Assembly (NCBI RefSeq): GCF_010671725.1 | Contig: NZ_JAAHBU010000047.1 | Span: 1-39,233 of the forward strand | Source: Pseudomonas brassicae | Lineage (GTDB): Bacteria; Pseudomonadota; Gammaproteobacteria; Pseudomonadales; Pseudomonadaceae | Direction of reading: 5' to 3' | Length of the DNA stretch: 39,233 bases | In this document: positions 9,083 to 19,794 of the stretch, piece by piece | Position numbering within the stretch: position 1 is the first letter of the stretch | Layout of the letters: every line of letters starts with the position of its first letter | The notes under the pieces: generated by a model | Databases searched by the model: none | What the model was told of the DNA's origin: nothing | Seen by the model: only the letters and a program-made list of their open reading frames with translations | Program-made: the position numbers and the translations under genes

Positions 9083-11969
9083 ATGCCCTTCGCGACCCTT
9101 GTCCACCGCGCCAGCCTGCCTTGCCCCGCCATCACCCGCGAGCATGCCTTGGCCTTGCTGCAGGAACACTACGGCATGCACGGCGAGCTGACCTCCCTGG
9201 GCAGCCAGCAGGACCTGAATTTTCGTTTCGGCTTCGAGGGGCGCAGCTACGTGCTGAAGATCTGCCATGGCGATTACGCCGTGGCGGAGTTGCAGGCCCA
9301 GCATGCGGCCGTTGCCTGCCTGCACCAGCAGGGGGTTGGCGCCCCGCAGGTGCACGTCGGGCTCGATGGCACTGCGTTGCGGTCGCTGGCCGTCGACGGC
9401 CAGCCGATCCATGCGCGGGTGCTGCGTTACATCGATGGGCAGACCCTCACCCGCGTGAAACACTTCGCCCCCGGGTTGATCGCCGCGTTCGGCCGCTTGT
9501 GCGCCGAGGTCGACAAGGCCCTGGCTGCATTCCGCCACCCGGGACTGGAGCGCACCCTGCAGTGGGACCCGCGCCATGCCCAGGTGATGATCGCCCACCT
9601 GCTGCCGGTGCTCGCCGAGGGGCCGCGCAAGGCGCGGGTACAGGCCGCGGCGGCCCAGGCCGGTGAACGCCTGGCACCCTGTTTGGCGCAACTGCCGATG
9701 CAGGCGGTGCACCTGGACATCACCGACGACAATGTGGTGTGGCAGCGCGATGCCCAGCGCCAGTGGCAGTTGCAGGGCGTGATCGATTTCGGCGACCTGG
9801 TGCACACCTGGCGCATCGCCGACCTGGCGGTGACCTGTTCGGCGCTGCTGCACCACGTTGAGGGCGACCCGTTCAGAATCCTGCCGGCGATCGCGGCCTA
9901 CCATGCGCTCAACCCCCTGTACGAAGCCGAACTGCGCGCGTTGTGGCCGATGATCGTGGCGCGCGCCGCGGTGCTGGTACTCAGTGGCGAGCAGCAAGTG
10001 AGCGTCGACCCCGGCAATGCCTACAGCCGCGACAACCTGGCCCACGAATGGCAGATCTTCGACGTGGCCGACAGCGTGCCGTTCGAACTGATGGAGGCGG
10101 CCATCCTGCAACTGGCCGCAATCGAACCGGCGCCACTGGCAGCGGCCGCTGCGCTGCTGCCAGCGCTGCATGGCCAGGCGGTGACAGCGTTGGACCTGGG
10201 TGTACTGAGCGCGCATTTCAGTGCCGGCAATTGGCAGCAGCCGGGCGTGGACCTGCGTCTGTTGCAGGCGCAGCCGGCGCCGGCGTGCACGTTGTACGGA
10301 CAGTACCGGCTGTCGCAGACGCTTATCGACACCCCGCGCGAGCCGCACACCTGTGCCCTGCATGTGGCGCTGCACCTGGCCCCCGGCACGACGCTGGTGG
10401 CACCGTTTGCCGGTACCTGGCGACACGCCGGCGAGGGCTGGGCCTGCCTGGAGGGGGGGCTCGGTCAGCCTGTGGCTGCACGGCGTGCTCGATGGCCCTG
10501 CAGCGGGTGCCGAGATTGCCCAGGGGCAGTCGCTGGGGGGCAGCGCGCCGGTACTGAGCCTTCAACTGTGCCGGGTGGCCGGCTTGCAGCCGCCACGGTT
10601 CGCCGCGCCATCGCGGGCGCAGGCCTGGCTGGCGCTGTGCCCGTCGCCGCAGGCGCTGTTGGGCTTCGAATGCGAGGCTGCGCCGCTGCCGGACCCACAG
10701 GCGTTGCTGGCGCGCCGCGAGGCCAGCTTTGCCCGTTCGCAGAAGCACTACTACCAGCAGCCGCCGCATATCGAGCGCGGCTGGCGCAATTACCTGATCG
10801 ACATGCAGGGCCGTTCGTACCTGGACATGCTCAACAACGTCGCGGTGCTGGGCCATGGTCATCCGCGCATGGTGGCCGAGTCGGCGCGCCAGTGGTCGTT
10901 GCTCAACACCAACTCGCGCTTTCACTACGCGGCCATTGCCGAGTTTTCCGAACGCCTGCTGGCGTTGGCGCCGGCGGGCATGGACCGGGTGTTCCTGGTC
11001 AACAGCGGTACCGAGGCCAACGACCTGGCGATCCGCCTGGCGTGGGCGGCCAGTGGCGGTCGTGACATGCTCAGCGTGCTGGAGGCCTACCATGCTGGTC
11101 GTGGCCACCGATGCGATCTCCACCTCCATTGCCGACAACCCGCAGGCCTTGAGCACCCGGCCCGAGTGGGTGCACCCGGTGATGGCGCCGAACACCTACC
11201 GTGGCAAGTACCGTGGCGATCACAGCACCGCCGATTACGTGCGTGATGTCGAGGCGCGCCTGGCCGGGCTGGGCGAGCGCCAGCTGGCCGGGTTCATCTG
11301 CGAACCGGTGTATGGCAATGCGGGAGGCATCCCGTTACCGCGGGGGTACCTGCAGCAGGTGTATGCCAAGGTGCGCGCGCGGGGTGGGGTGTGCATTGCG
11401 ACGAGGTACAGGTGGGCTACGGGCGCCTGGGTGATTATTTCTGGGGGTTCGAACAGCAGGGCGTGGTGCCGGACATCATCACCATGGCCAAGGGCATGGG
11501 CAATGGCCAGCCGTTGGGGGCGGTGATCACCCGGCGCGAGATTGCCGAGGCGCTGGAGGCCGAGGGGTACTTCTTCTCGTCGGCGGGGGGTAGCCCGGTG
11601 AGTTGTCGGATTGGCCTGGCGGTGCTGGAGGTGATGGAAGAGGAGGGCTTGTGGGCCAATGCGCGCGAGGTAGGTGGGTACTTCCGGTCGCGGTTGCAGG
11701 CGTTGGTCGATGAATATCCGCTTGCGGGGGCGGTGCATGGATCGGGGTTCTACCTGGGCTTGGAGCTGGTGCGTGATGCGTGCAGTCTGGAGCCGGCGAC
11801 TGAAGAGACGGCGTTGTTGTGTGATCGGTTGCGTGAGCTGGGCATCTTCATGCAGCCCACGGGGGATTACCTGAACATCCTCAAGATCAAGCCGCCGATG
11901 TGCACTACGCGGGCGAGTGTTGATTACTTTGTGGACAGTGTGGCGCGGGTGTTGGCGGAGGGATTGTGA
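9083..11969 (+). CDS. Three-domain fusion: APH-type kinase, M23-like domain, class III aminotransferase (frameshifted)
   Basis: The restored protein is about 960 aa. Residues 1-330 are an aminoglycoside phosphotransferase/hydroxylysine-kinase-like domain, with VHLDITDDNVVW as catalytic loop and GVIDFGDLVHTWRIADLAV as metal-binding DFG. Residues of about 400-540 (HVALHLAPGTTLVAPFAGTW, VSLWLHGV) look like an M23/LytM-type fold. The rest is a PLP class III aminotransferase: YLDMLNNVAVLGHGHPRMV, FLVNSGTEANDLAIRLA, ADEVQVGYGRLG after repair, and ITMAKGMGNGQPLGAVI with the PLP lysine. Indels lie at a run of seven G near 10453-10459 (one extra G or two missing), near 11094 and 11101 (each one G missing) and near 11399 (one C missing). 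Related proteins act on phosphoethanolamine or phosphohydroxylysine-like amines; the substrate here is unknown. ATG 9083 follows an AT-rich leader. It may read toward aguBA. Confidence 0.82.
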
Positions 11970-12036
11970 GCGCCCTTGCGCAGTGATCTGAAGCCTTGTT
12001 GGTTCGGCAATAGATTCCTGTGAACAATAACCATAT

Positions 12037-12116
12037 GCCGATTCTTATCGATATAAATTCGATAATAATGCGCATGAAATTTCATTTCAGGCTTCAAAAG
12101 CCGATTTTTATCGGCT
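12037..12116 (+). promoter_or_regulatory. Repeated CGAT-N4-ATCG palindromes upstream of aguB
   Basis: The sequence GCCGATTCTTATCGAT (12037-12052) and AGCCGATTTTTATCGGCT (12099-12116) share the core CGATTYTTATCG. They lie 62 bp apart, about six helical turns. A third palindrome with arms ATCGA and TCGAT sits at 12047-12063. A TATAAAG follows the second copy at once and could be a -10 element. The arrangement suggests a dimeric repressor or activator controlling aguBA, but no regulator gene is in the window. Confidence 0.55.
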
Positions 12117-12162
12117 ATAAAGTCCTCCTCAACTGCCCACAGCACCTTCCCGAGGAGTTCCC

Positions 12163-13041
<879 letters not shown>

Positions 13042-13043
13042 TC

Positions 13044-14149
<1,106 letters not shown>

Positions 14150-14170
14150 GCGCCACTGCACTGAAAGGAG

Positions 14171-14193
14171 CCCGTCACTGACGGGTTTTTTTT
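14171..14193 (+). terminator. Rho-independent terminator after aguA
   Basis: CCCGTCA-C-TGACGGG forms a perfect seven-bp stem with a minimal loop and is followed by eight T. It ends the aguB-aguA transcript 22 bp after the stop. Confidence 0.85.
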
Positions 14194-14327
14194 GGCGCGT
14201 TCGACGATCGGCGGCCCAGCTGGCACATGTCTTGTATTTGTTTTGCCTTGTATTTCAAGCAAGTAGGACGGCGCAGTTCTGTCACAAAGTTTGATTAAGG
14301 TAGCCGCTCACACTTCTGGGAGTACGT

Positions 14328-14534
14328 GTGGAAATGAATGCAACAGGTGAACCGGCTTCGCACCCCTCGGTAGTGAACCCTGAGGCGCTTCAGGCAGTAG
14401 CGCGGTGGTTGCAACACCACGGAACTATCCGGGTCAGGAAGACCGATCCACGACGCCTGCTGGTGGAACGTTATCCACAGGGGTTGATCAGCGAGGCAGA
14501 GCTCGAAGCGCTGCTGGGCGTGTGGCACCGCTGA
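14328..14534 (+). CDS. Small hypothetical protein (66-68 aa)
   Basis: It may start at GTG 14328 (GGGAG five bases upstream) or at ATG 14334. The acidic-to-neutral product has helical stretches NPEALQAVARWLQHHGTIRV and LISEAELEALLGVWHR and no signal or membrane segment. It has good Pseudomonas codon use and its own terminator ten bases downstream, which together support a real gene. I do not recognise the family. The Trp-X-X-His-containing C-terminal helix suggests a small regulatory or partner protein, but no function can be assigned. Confidence 0.6.
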   Translation: MEMNATGEPASHPSVVNPEALQAVARWLQHHGTIRVRKTDPRRLLVERYPQGLISEAELEALLGVWHR

Positions 14535-14544
14535 AACTGAACAA

Positions 14545-14576
14545 GGGCGTCACCGACAGCGGTGACGCCCTTTTTT
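14545..14576 (+). terminator. Rho-independent terminator
   Basis: GGGCGTCACC and GGTGACGCCC form a 10-bp perfect stem around the loop GACA, followed by TTTTTT. It serves the small gene ending at 14534. Confidence 0.9.
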
Positions 14577-14595
14577 ATCGAGCCTGCCATGGCCC

Positions 14596-14617
14596 CTTCG
14601 CTGGCTTGCCAGCGAAG
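14596..14617. repeat. Short REP-like hairpin
   Basis: CTTCGCTGG-CTTG-CCAGCGAAG is a perfect nine-bp inverted repeat. It shares its core with the larger REP pairs at 23.0 and 23.3 kb. It sits between convergent genes, the usual REP location. Confidence 0.6.
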
Positions 14618-14629
14618 CGCTTCGAAGCG

Positions 14630-16726
14630 TTAGAAGCTGTAGGTGCCGGTCACCACCAGGCTGCGCGGGTCGCCCAGCTGGATCTGCCCGGCACTGGTGG
14701 CCGAACTGTAGTACGTCTTGTCGGCAATGTTGGTGAGTGCCGCACGCACGTCCCAGTCCGGGGTGCGCAACCCTGCCAGCGCATCCCAACTGCCATACCC
14801 CGGCAACACGATGGTGTTCCTGGTATCGGCAAACCGCTGCCCCACCAGGGTCACGCCGGTCTCGGCGTACCAACCCATTTGCGGTTTCCAGGTGAGGAAC
14901 AGGCTGCCATTGCGCTTGGCCACATCGTTGATGCGGTTGCCTGCGTTGCCTTCGGTGTCCTCGACGATGGTTGCGTCCTGCAGGCCAATGCCACCACGTA
15001 CGTACCAGTTGCCACCGAGCTTGCCGGTGGCAGTCAGTTCGATGCCGCGCGAGCGCTGCAGGCCGGTCAGGATGTAGCGATCGGCATTGTCCGGGTCACG
15101 GCTGCGACGGTCGTAGAGTTCCAACTCGTAAACCGCCAGGGTGGTGCTCAGGCGCTCGTCCAGCCAGTCGCTCTTGACCCCGATCTCCTTCTGGCGGGTG
15201 TGCTCCGGGCCGGTCTCGTTGGCGTTGCCCGCGGCCCCCGGGGTGATACCGATCAGGCCACCGCCCACCGGCGAGAAGGTCTTGCTCCACGAGGCATAGA
15301 ACGAGTGGTCCTTGAGCGGCGTCCACACCACGCCCAGGCGCGGGCTGGTGCTGTTGCTCTGCTGGTTTTCGCTCAGGCCGCTGACCTTGCTGGTGGTGTC
15401 CACCGCGAAGTGGTCGTAACGCAGGCCGGCCAGCAGTTGCCACTGGTCGCTCAGGCGGATCTGGTCCTGCACGTACAGGCCGCGGCTTTGCACATCGGTG
15501 TGGTTGTTGCTGGAAATCGCCATTTCGCCGGTGTGCTGCTGGCCGCGATCAGGGTTGTACAAGTCGACCCCCGGCACGTTCTTGCCATTGCGCAGGAGCG
15601 AGTGGCGGCGCTGCTCGCCGAATTCCAGGCCGGTGAGCAGGGTGTGCTCGATACCGAAGGTCGACACATTGCCCTCCACCTCGACGGTGTTGAACAGGTT
15701 GCGCGTCTTCAGGTCCTGCTGCCAGCGCTGGCGCCCGACCAGGCCGGTGTCAGCGCTGTAGCCGGTGAGGTAGGTGTTGTCGAAATCGCTGTCGAGCTGG
15801 AACAGCCCCAGCGTATGGCGCAGCTGCCAGTGTTCGTTGAGCTGGTAGTTGAGGCGCGAGCGCAGCGACTGCGCGGTATCGTCGATGAAGTCGCGCTGCG
15901 GGTCACCGTAGGTGGTGCTGCGGCTGACGTCCACCGGCCGACCGCTGCGCGGGTCGCCAGGGATACCGCGGTCCGGGGTGCGATTGAAGCGGCTGTATTC
16001 GTACTGCACCAGCCAGTTCAGGTCCGGGTTGAGCTGCCAGCTCATGGACGGTGCGAACAACTGGCGGCTGCCATCGATGCCATGGCGAAAACTGTTGTTG
16101 TCGCGGTTGCCCATGTTCAGGCGCAGGCTGACGGTGTCGGAGGGGTCGGCACTGAGATCGGCATACAGGCTGCGCAGGTCCTGGCTGCCGCCCTGGGCCT
16201 CGATGCTCGAACGCCGGCCGGCTTGCGGCGTCTTGCTCACGCGGTTGATGATGCCGCCCTGGCTGCCACGCCCGTACAGCACGGCGGCCGGGCCCTTCAG
16301 TACCTCGATCCGTTCGATGTTGTTGAGGTCGCGAATATACTGGCTGTCGTCGCGGATACCGTCCAGGTAGAAGTCGTTGCTGGCCTCGAAACCACGGATG
16401 CGCACGCTGTCGAAACGCGTGTCGGCGCTGCTGCTGACGTTGGGGATGCCGCTCAGGGCCTTGCTCAGGTCGTGCGTTGCGTAATCCTGCAGGTTGCTGG
16501 TCTTTATCGAGTCGATCGCTTGCGGCACGTAGCGTACCGGCGTCGAGGTGCGGGTGGCGGTGGTCACTTCCTCGACCCGCGGGTCATCGCGGTCGCGGTC
16601 GGCGGTCACCGACAGTTCGGGCAAGGTGGTGCTGGCGGCGCAGGCCAGGCTGCTGCTGAGCAGGGCGCAAAGGCCCAGTGACAAAGGGGCAAGACGGCAG
16701 GGAAAGGGCATGGGGCGCATGAGCAT
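14630..16726 (-). CDS. TonB-dependent siderophore receptor
   Basis: An outer-membrane receptor of about 698 aa for a ferric siderophore. After a signal peptide (APLSLGLCALLSSSLACA, cut before ASTTLPELSV) it has a TonB-box-like LSVTAD. The plug domain is SLRIRGF-like: VRIRGFEASNDFYLDGIRDD, VLKGPAAVLYGRGSQGGIIN. The 22-strand barrel ends in the aromatic-terminated VVTGTYSF. No STN domain precedes the plug, so it lacks cell-surface signalling. Its start was set at ATG 16726 because ATG 16777 would place the candidate Fur box inside the coding sequence. No frameshift. The plug and barrel style suits catecholate-type or hydroxamate ligands, but the ligand cannot be read from sequence. Confidence 0.9.
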   Translation of the reverse strand: MLMRPMPFPCRLAPLSLGLCALLSSSLACAASTTLPELSVTADRDRDDPRVEEVTTATRTSTPVRYVPQAIDSIKTSNLQDYATHDLSKALSGIPNVSSSADTRFDSVRIRGFEASNDFYLDGIRDDSQYIRDLNNIERIEVLKGPAAVLYGRGSQGGIINRVSKTPQAGRRSSIEAQGGSQDLRSLYADLSADPSDTVSLRLNMGNRDNNSFRHGIDGSRQLFAPSMSWQLNPDLNWLVQYEYSRFNRTPDRGIPGDPRSGRPVDVSRSTTYGDPQRDFIDDTAQSLRSRLNYQLNEHWQLRHTLGLFQLDSDFDNTYLTGYSADTGLVGRQRWQQDLKTRNLFNTVEVEGNVSTFGIEHTLLTGLEFGEQRRHSLLRNGKNVPGVDLYNPDRGQQHTGEMAISSNNHTDVQSRGLYVQDQIRLSDQWQLLAGLRYDHFAVDTTSKVSGLSENQQSNSTSPRLGVVWTPLKDHSFYASWSKTFSPVGGGLIGITPGAAGNANETGPEHTRQKEIGVKSDWLDERLSTTLAVYELELYDRRSRDPDNADRYILTGLQRSRGIELTATGKLGGNWYVRGGIGLQDATIVEDTEGNAGNRINDVAKRNGSLFLTWKPQMGWYAETGVTLVGQRFADTRNTIVLPGYGSWDALAGLRTPDWDVRAALTNIADKTYYSSATSAGQIQLGDPRSLVVTGTYSF

Positions 16727-16756
16727 TTTTCTTGGCAGGTGGAAAAAGGCGCGAAT

Positions 16757-16775
16757 GTTAATGCTTTGCATTTGC
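16757..16775 (-). promoter_or_regulatory. Candidate Fur box of the TonB receptor
   Basis: Read on the minus strand, GCAAATGCAAAGCATTAAC matches the 19-bp consensus GATAATGATAATCATTATC at 13 positions. It lies about 30 bp upstream of the chosen start in an AT-rich stretch. Iron repression is an inference. Confidence 0.55.
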
Positions 16776-16912
16776 AAATGTTAGCGAATTTTATGCCCTC
16801 TTCTGGTGCATTGGTGTCGAAATATGTCTGAGGTCGCAACCGATTGCGAGGTGTTCGCGCAGCGGGTTTCGGTCGTATTGGTGGCACTTTGGTTGCGGTC
16901 TTTCACGATTTT

Positions 16913-17020
16913 TTGACATGCCGTTCCGCACAGGGCTAGGATTCAGCCCATCGCCTGTAGGCCCATCGGCCAAGAGTCCCAAAAAAAGGCCCGCTGCGAT
17001 CCATTGCAGGCGGGCTTTTT
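16913..17020 (+). ncRNA. Candidate small RNA or attenuated leader upstream of the porin
   Basis: TTGACA (16913-16918) and TAGGAT (16937-16942) with an 18-bp spacer make the best sigma-70 promoter in the window. Starting near 16949, a transcript of about 72 nt would end at the GCCCGC-TGC...GCA-GGCGGGC hairpin plus five T (16989-17020). There is no open frame in between. Ninety bp further on lies the porin start without another clear promoter. The element is therefore either a free small RNA or a conditional terminator in the porin leader. Confidence 0.45.
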
Positions 17021-17112
17021 ATTTGCAGACCCGTGAGCGTCAACCCACGCAGGGGGCGTGGTTCCTGGCGTTGGTCGCAGCGCGTATCTGACTACGAAAT
17101 AAGGAAAATAAA

Positions 17113-18420
17113 ATGTTGAAAACACGGATCAGCTTGATCGCGCTGGGGCTTATGGCGGCGACTCAGGCAATGGCCAATGACCAGGCCGAGTCGAAGGGCT
17201 TCCAGGAAGACAGCAAGGCCAGCGTCCTGCTGCGCAACGCATTCATCAACCGTGACAAGAAGCACCACAACTCGGACCAGTCCGAGTGGGGTCAGGCGTT
17301 CATCGGCAAGTTCTCCTCCGGCTTCACCCAGGGCACCGTCGGTGTAGGCGTTGACGCCTTTGGCCTGTACGCCGTGCGTCTGGACGGTGGCAAGGGTCGC
17401 AACGGCGGTGGTGGCATCGACTTCTTCAAGCCAAGCGAAGGCGCTCAGACCAACTCCCCGCACAACCTGGCGCGCGCCGGTGCTGCGATCAAGTTCCGCG
17501 TCTCCAACACCGTGCTGGCGTACGGCGACCAGATGCCGACCCTGCCGGTACTGAACTACGACGACGGCCGCCTGCTGCCGGAAAGCTTCACCGGCACCTC
17601 GATCACCTCCAAGGAGATCGACGGCCTTGAACTGAACGCCGGTCGCTACACCCAGGAAGCGCGCAAGAGCGCCGAAGGGCGTGACAGCGGTGGCCTGAAG
17701 TCGATCAACGTGTTCGGCGGCAAGTACGCCTTTACCCAGAACTTCACCGCGGCGCTGTACACCTCCGACGTTGAAGACGTGCTGAAAAAGCACTACCTGG
17801 GCCTGAACTATGTTCACGCGATCGCCGACGACCAGTCGCTGACCCTGGACTTCAACGGCTACAAATCCAGCATCGACAGCGATTATGTTCGCGATGCCAA
17901 GCTGACCGGCGACAGCAACACCATCTGGAGCCTGGCGGCCACCTACGCCTTCGGCCCGCACTCGATCACCCTGGCGCACCAGCGCAGCAACGGCAACACC
18001 GGTTACCAGTACAGCGGTTACCAGCGTAACGGCGGCGTGGGCGATGGGGGTTCGACCATCTTCCTGGCCAACTCCTACTGGTCCGACTTCAACGCTGAAG
18101 ACGAGCGTTCGTGGCAGATCGGCTATGGTCTGGACTTCAGCGCCTTTGGCGTACCGGGCCTGACCTACAACGTGGCCTATGTTGTCGGCGACAACATCAA
18201 TACCCGCACCGTCGGCACCCCAGGTGGCTTCGGCGAAGGCAAAGAGCGCGAAATCTTCAACCAGTTCAAGTACGTGGTTCAGGAAGGCCCTGCCAAGGAC
18301 CTGTCGGTCAAACTGCGTGGCTCGTTCCTGCGTACCTCGGAAAGCGTGCGTCGTAGCGGCTACAACGATGACGGCAACGAAGTGCGTGTGTTCGTCGAGT
18401 ACCCGATCAGCATCCTCTGA
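17113..18420 (+). CDS. OprD-family outer-membrane porin
   Basis: A 435-residue substrate-specific porin. The signal peptide MLKTRISLIALGLMAATQAMA is followed by the OprD-type mature start (AESKGFQEDSKASVLLRNAFINRD). Signature stretches are SEWGQAFIGKFSSGFTQGTVGVGVDAFGLYAVRLDG, GDQMPTLPVLNYDDGRLLP, SFTGTSITSKEIDGLELNAGRYT and the terminal RVFVEYPISIL. The features are closest to the OprQ/OprE branch, whose members take up amino acids or small organic acids; the exact substrate is not readable. AAGGA lies eight bases before ATG. No indel. A strong terminator follows 20 bp downstream. The upstream promoter-terminator element may control it. Confidence 0.93.
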   Translation: MLKTRISLIALGLMAATQAMANDQAESKGFQEDSKASVLLRNAFINRDKKHHNSDQSEWGQAFIGKFSSGFTQGTVGVGVDAFGLYAVRLDGGKGRNGGGGIDFFKPSEGAQTNSPHNLARAGAAIKFRVSNTVLAYGDQMPTLPVLNYDDGRLLPESFTGTSITSKEIDGLELNAGRYTQEARKSAEGRDSGGLKSINVFGGKYAFTQNFTAALYTSDVEDVLKKHYLGLNYVHAIADDQSLTLDFNGYKSSIDSDYVRDAKLTGDSNTIWSLAATYAFGPHSITLAHQRSNGNTGYQYSGYQRNGGVGDGGSTIFLANSYWSDFNAEDERSWQIGYGLDFSAFGVPGLTYNVAYVVGDNINTRTVGTPGGFGEGKEREIFNQFKYVVQEGPAKDLSVKLRGSFLRTSESVRRSGYNDDGNEVRVFVEYPISIL

Positions 18421-18434
18421 TCGAATCGTGCTTG

Positions 18435-18464
18435 AAAAAGCCCCGGCCCTGGCCGGGGCTTTTT
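18435..18464 (+). terminator. Rho-independent terminator of the porin gene
   Basis: GCCCCGGCC-CT-GGCCGGGGC followed by TTTTT, with AAAA upstream, so it may work on both strands. It lies 20 bp past the porin stop. Confidence 0.9.
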
Positions 18465-18620
18465 ATTGTGCGCAGGGAACATCAGGCCGCTTGCTGATCA
18501 ACAGCACCACGTCGCCAGCACACGCCATAGTCCAGCCACCACAGATCCCAACTCCACCAGATCTGTAACTGCCTGCGCCGCTGCGCGTGCTAAAACAGCG
18601 CCCCCCTCGGCGGACTTCCC

Positions 18621-19794
18621 ATGACCAGAACAACCCCGCATTTCGGCCTGCTGTGCCTGGCCAGCTACCTGCTGTCGCTCTCCTACGGCTCGACCTTCCT
18701 GCTTTCGCTGCTGGTCAGCAGCCGCGGCGGCAACGAACAGGATGCCGGCAGCATCATTTCCATCGCCATGCTCAGCACCGTGCTCGCGGTGCTCGGCAGC
18801 GGCCACCTGGCCGACTGGCTGGGCACCGCACGCGCCATCGCACACGCGGCGCTGTGCCTGATCGGCGCCTGCCTGGGCTTTGCACTGGTGCCCGGTATCG
18901 ACTTCAGCCTGTGGCTATGCGGCCTGCTGCTGGGCCTGGGCTGGGGCGTGTTCTACACCCTGGGGCCGATCCTGGTTGCGGCGCTGGTCGAGCCGGCGCG
19001 CCGCACCCACTGCTTTGCCTTGCTCTCGGGCAGCATGATGAGCGGCATCGGCTCCGGCCCGTTGGCGGGCAAGCTGGCCAGCCTTGTGCAATTGCCGGTG
19101 CAAACCGCGTTCTACGCTGCCGCCCTGGCGTCGGCCGCAGGCCTGCTGATCTTTGCCTGGCTGGCGCGCAGCACCGCGCACACGCCGCCAGTGCACGCAT
19201 CACTGGCCCGGCCGCACTTGCGGTACTGCGCTCACCCGCGCGCTGGCCGATCCTGATGGTCGGCCTGGGCGGTGCGGTGTTCGGTGGGCTGGGCAGCTTC
19301 CAGACCAGCTACGCGGCAGCCGCGGGCTCGACTACTCGCTGTTCTTCGTCGGCTTCATGCTCGCCGCCATCAGTTGCCGCCTGCTGATCGCTGGCTGGGT
19401 GGTGCGCCACGATGCCTACCGCACCTCGTGCCTGCTCACCGGGCTGATGGTGCTGGCGGTGATCGCGCTGGGCTGGTGGGTGCAGGGCAGCGTGAGCTAC
19501 CTGCTGGCCGCCGCACTGCTGGGGGTGGGGTACGGCCTGAACTATTCGGTGATCAATGGCCTGGCCGCCAGTGAAGCGCCTGCCGGTTTCACGCCACAGG
19601 CACTGCTGCTGTTCAGCCTGGGGTATTTTTTCGGTGTGTTCGGCTTCCCGTTGCTGGCCGGCACCCTGATCGTGAACGGCGGCGCCCACGCGTTGCTGCT
19701 CAGTGTACTGGCCGTGGCCGTGCTCAACTGGCTGGTGAGCGTGGGCCGGCTGCTCGCGCGCAGCAAGGCCCGCGCGTTGCCGCAGGCCTACTGA
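18621..19794 (+). CDS. MFS transporter, two frameshifts
   Basis: A 12-helix major facilitator of about 391 aa after repair. Clear membrane helices include HFGLLCLASYLLSLSYGSTFLLSLLV, MLSTVLAVLGSGHLADWLG (the motif-A-like loop between helices 2 and 3), WLCGLLLGLGWGVFYTLGPILV, WPILMVGLGGAVFGGLGSF and VSYLLAAALLGVGYGLNYSVING. The frame moves twice, near 19209 (GGCCCGGCC run) and near 19321 (GCCGCGGG run), each fitting loss of one C. Substrate unknown; family-level similarity is to drug/metabolite efflux MFS proteins. It overlaps the convergent LprI-like gene by seven bp. Confidence 0.8.

Noticed and set aside
14405..16681. 758-codon plus-strand frame opposite the TonB receptor
   Set aside because: Antisense shadow of the receptor: valine/glutamine/arginine-rich with no domains. 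The receptor on the minus strand is unambiguous.
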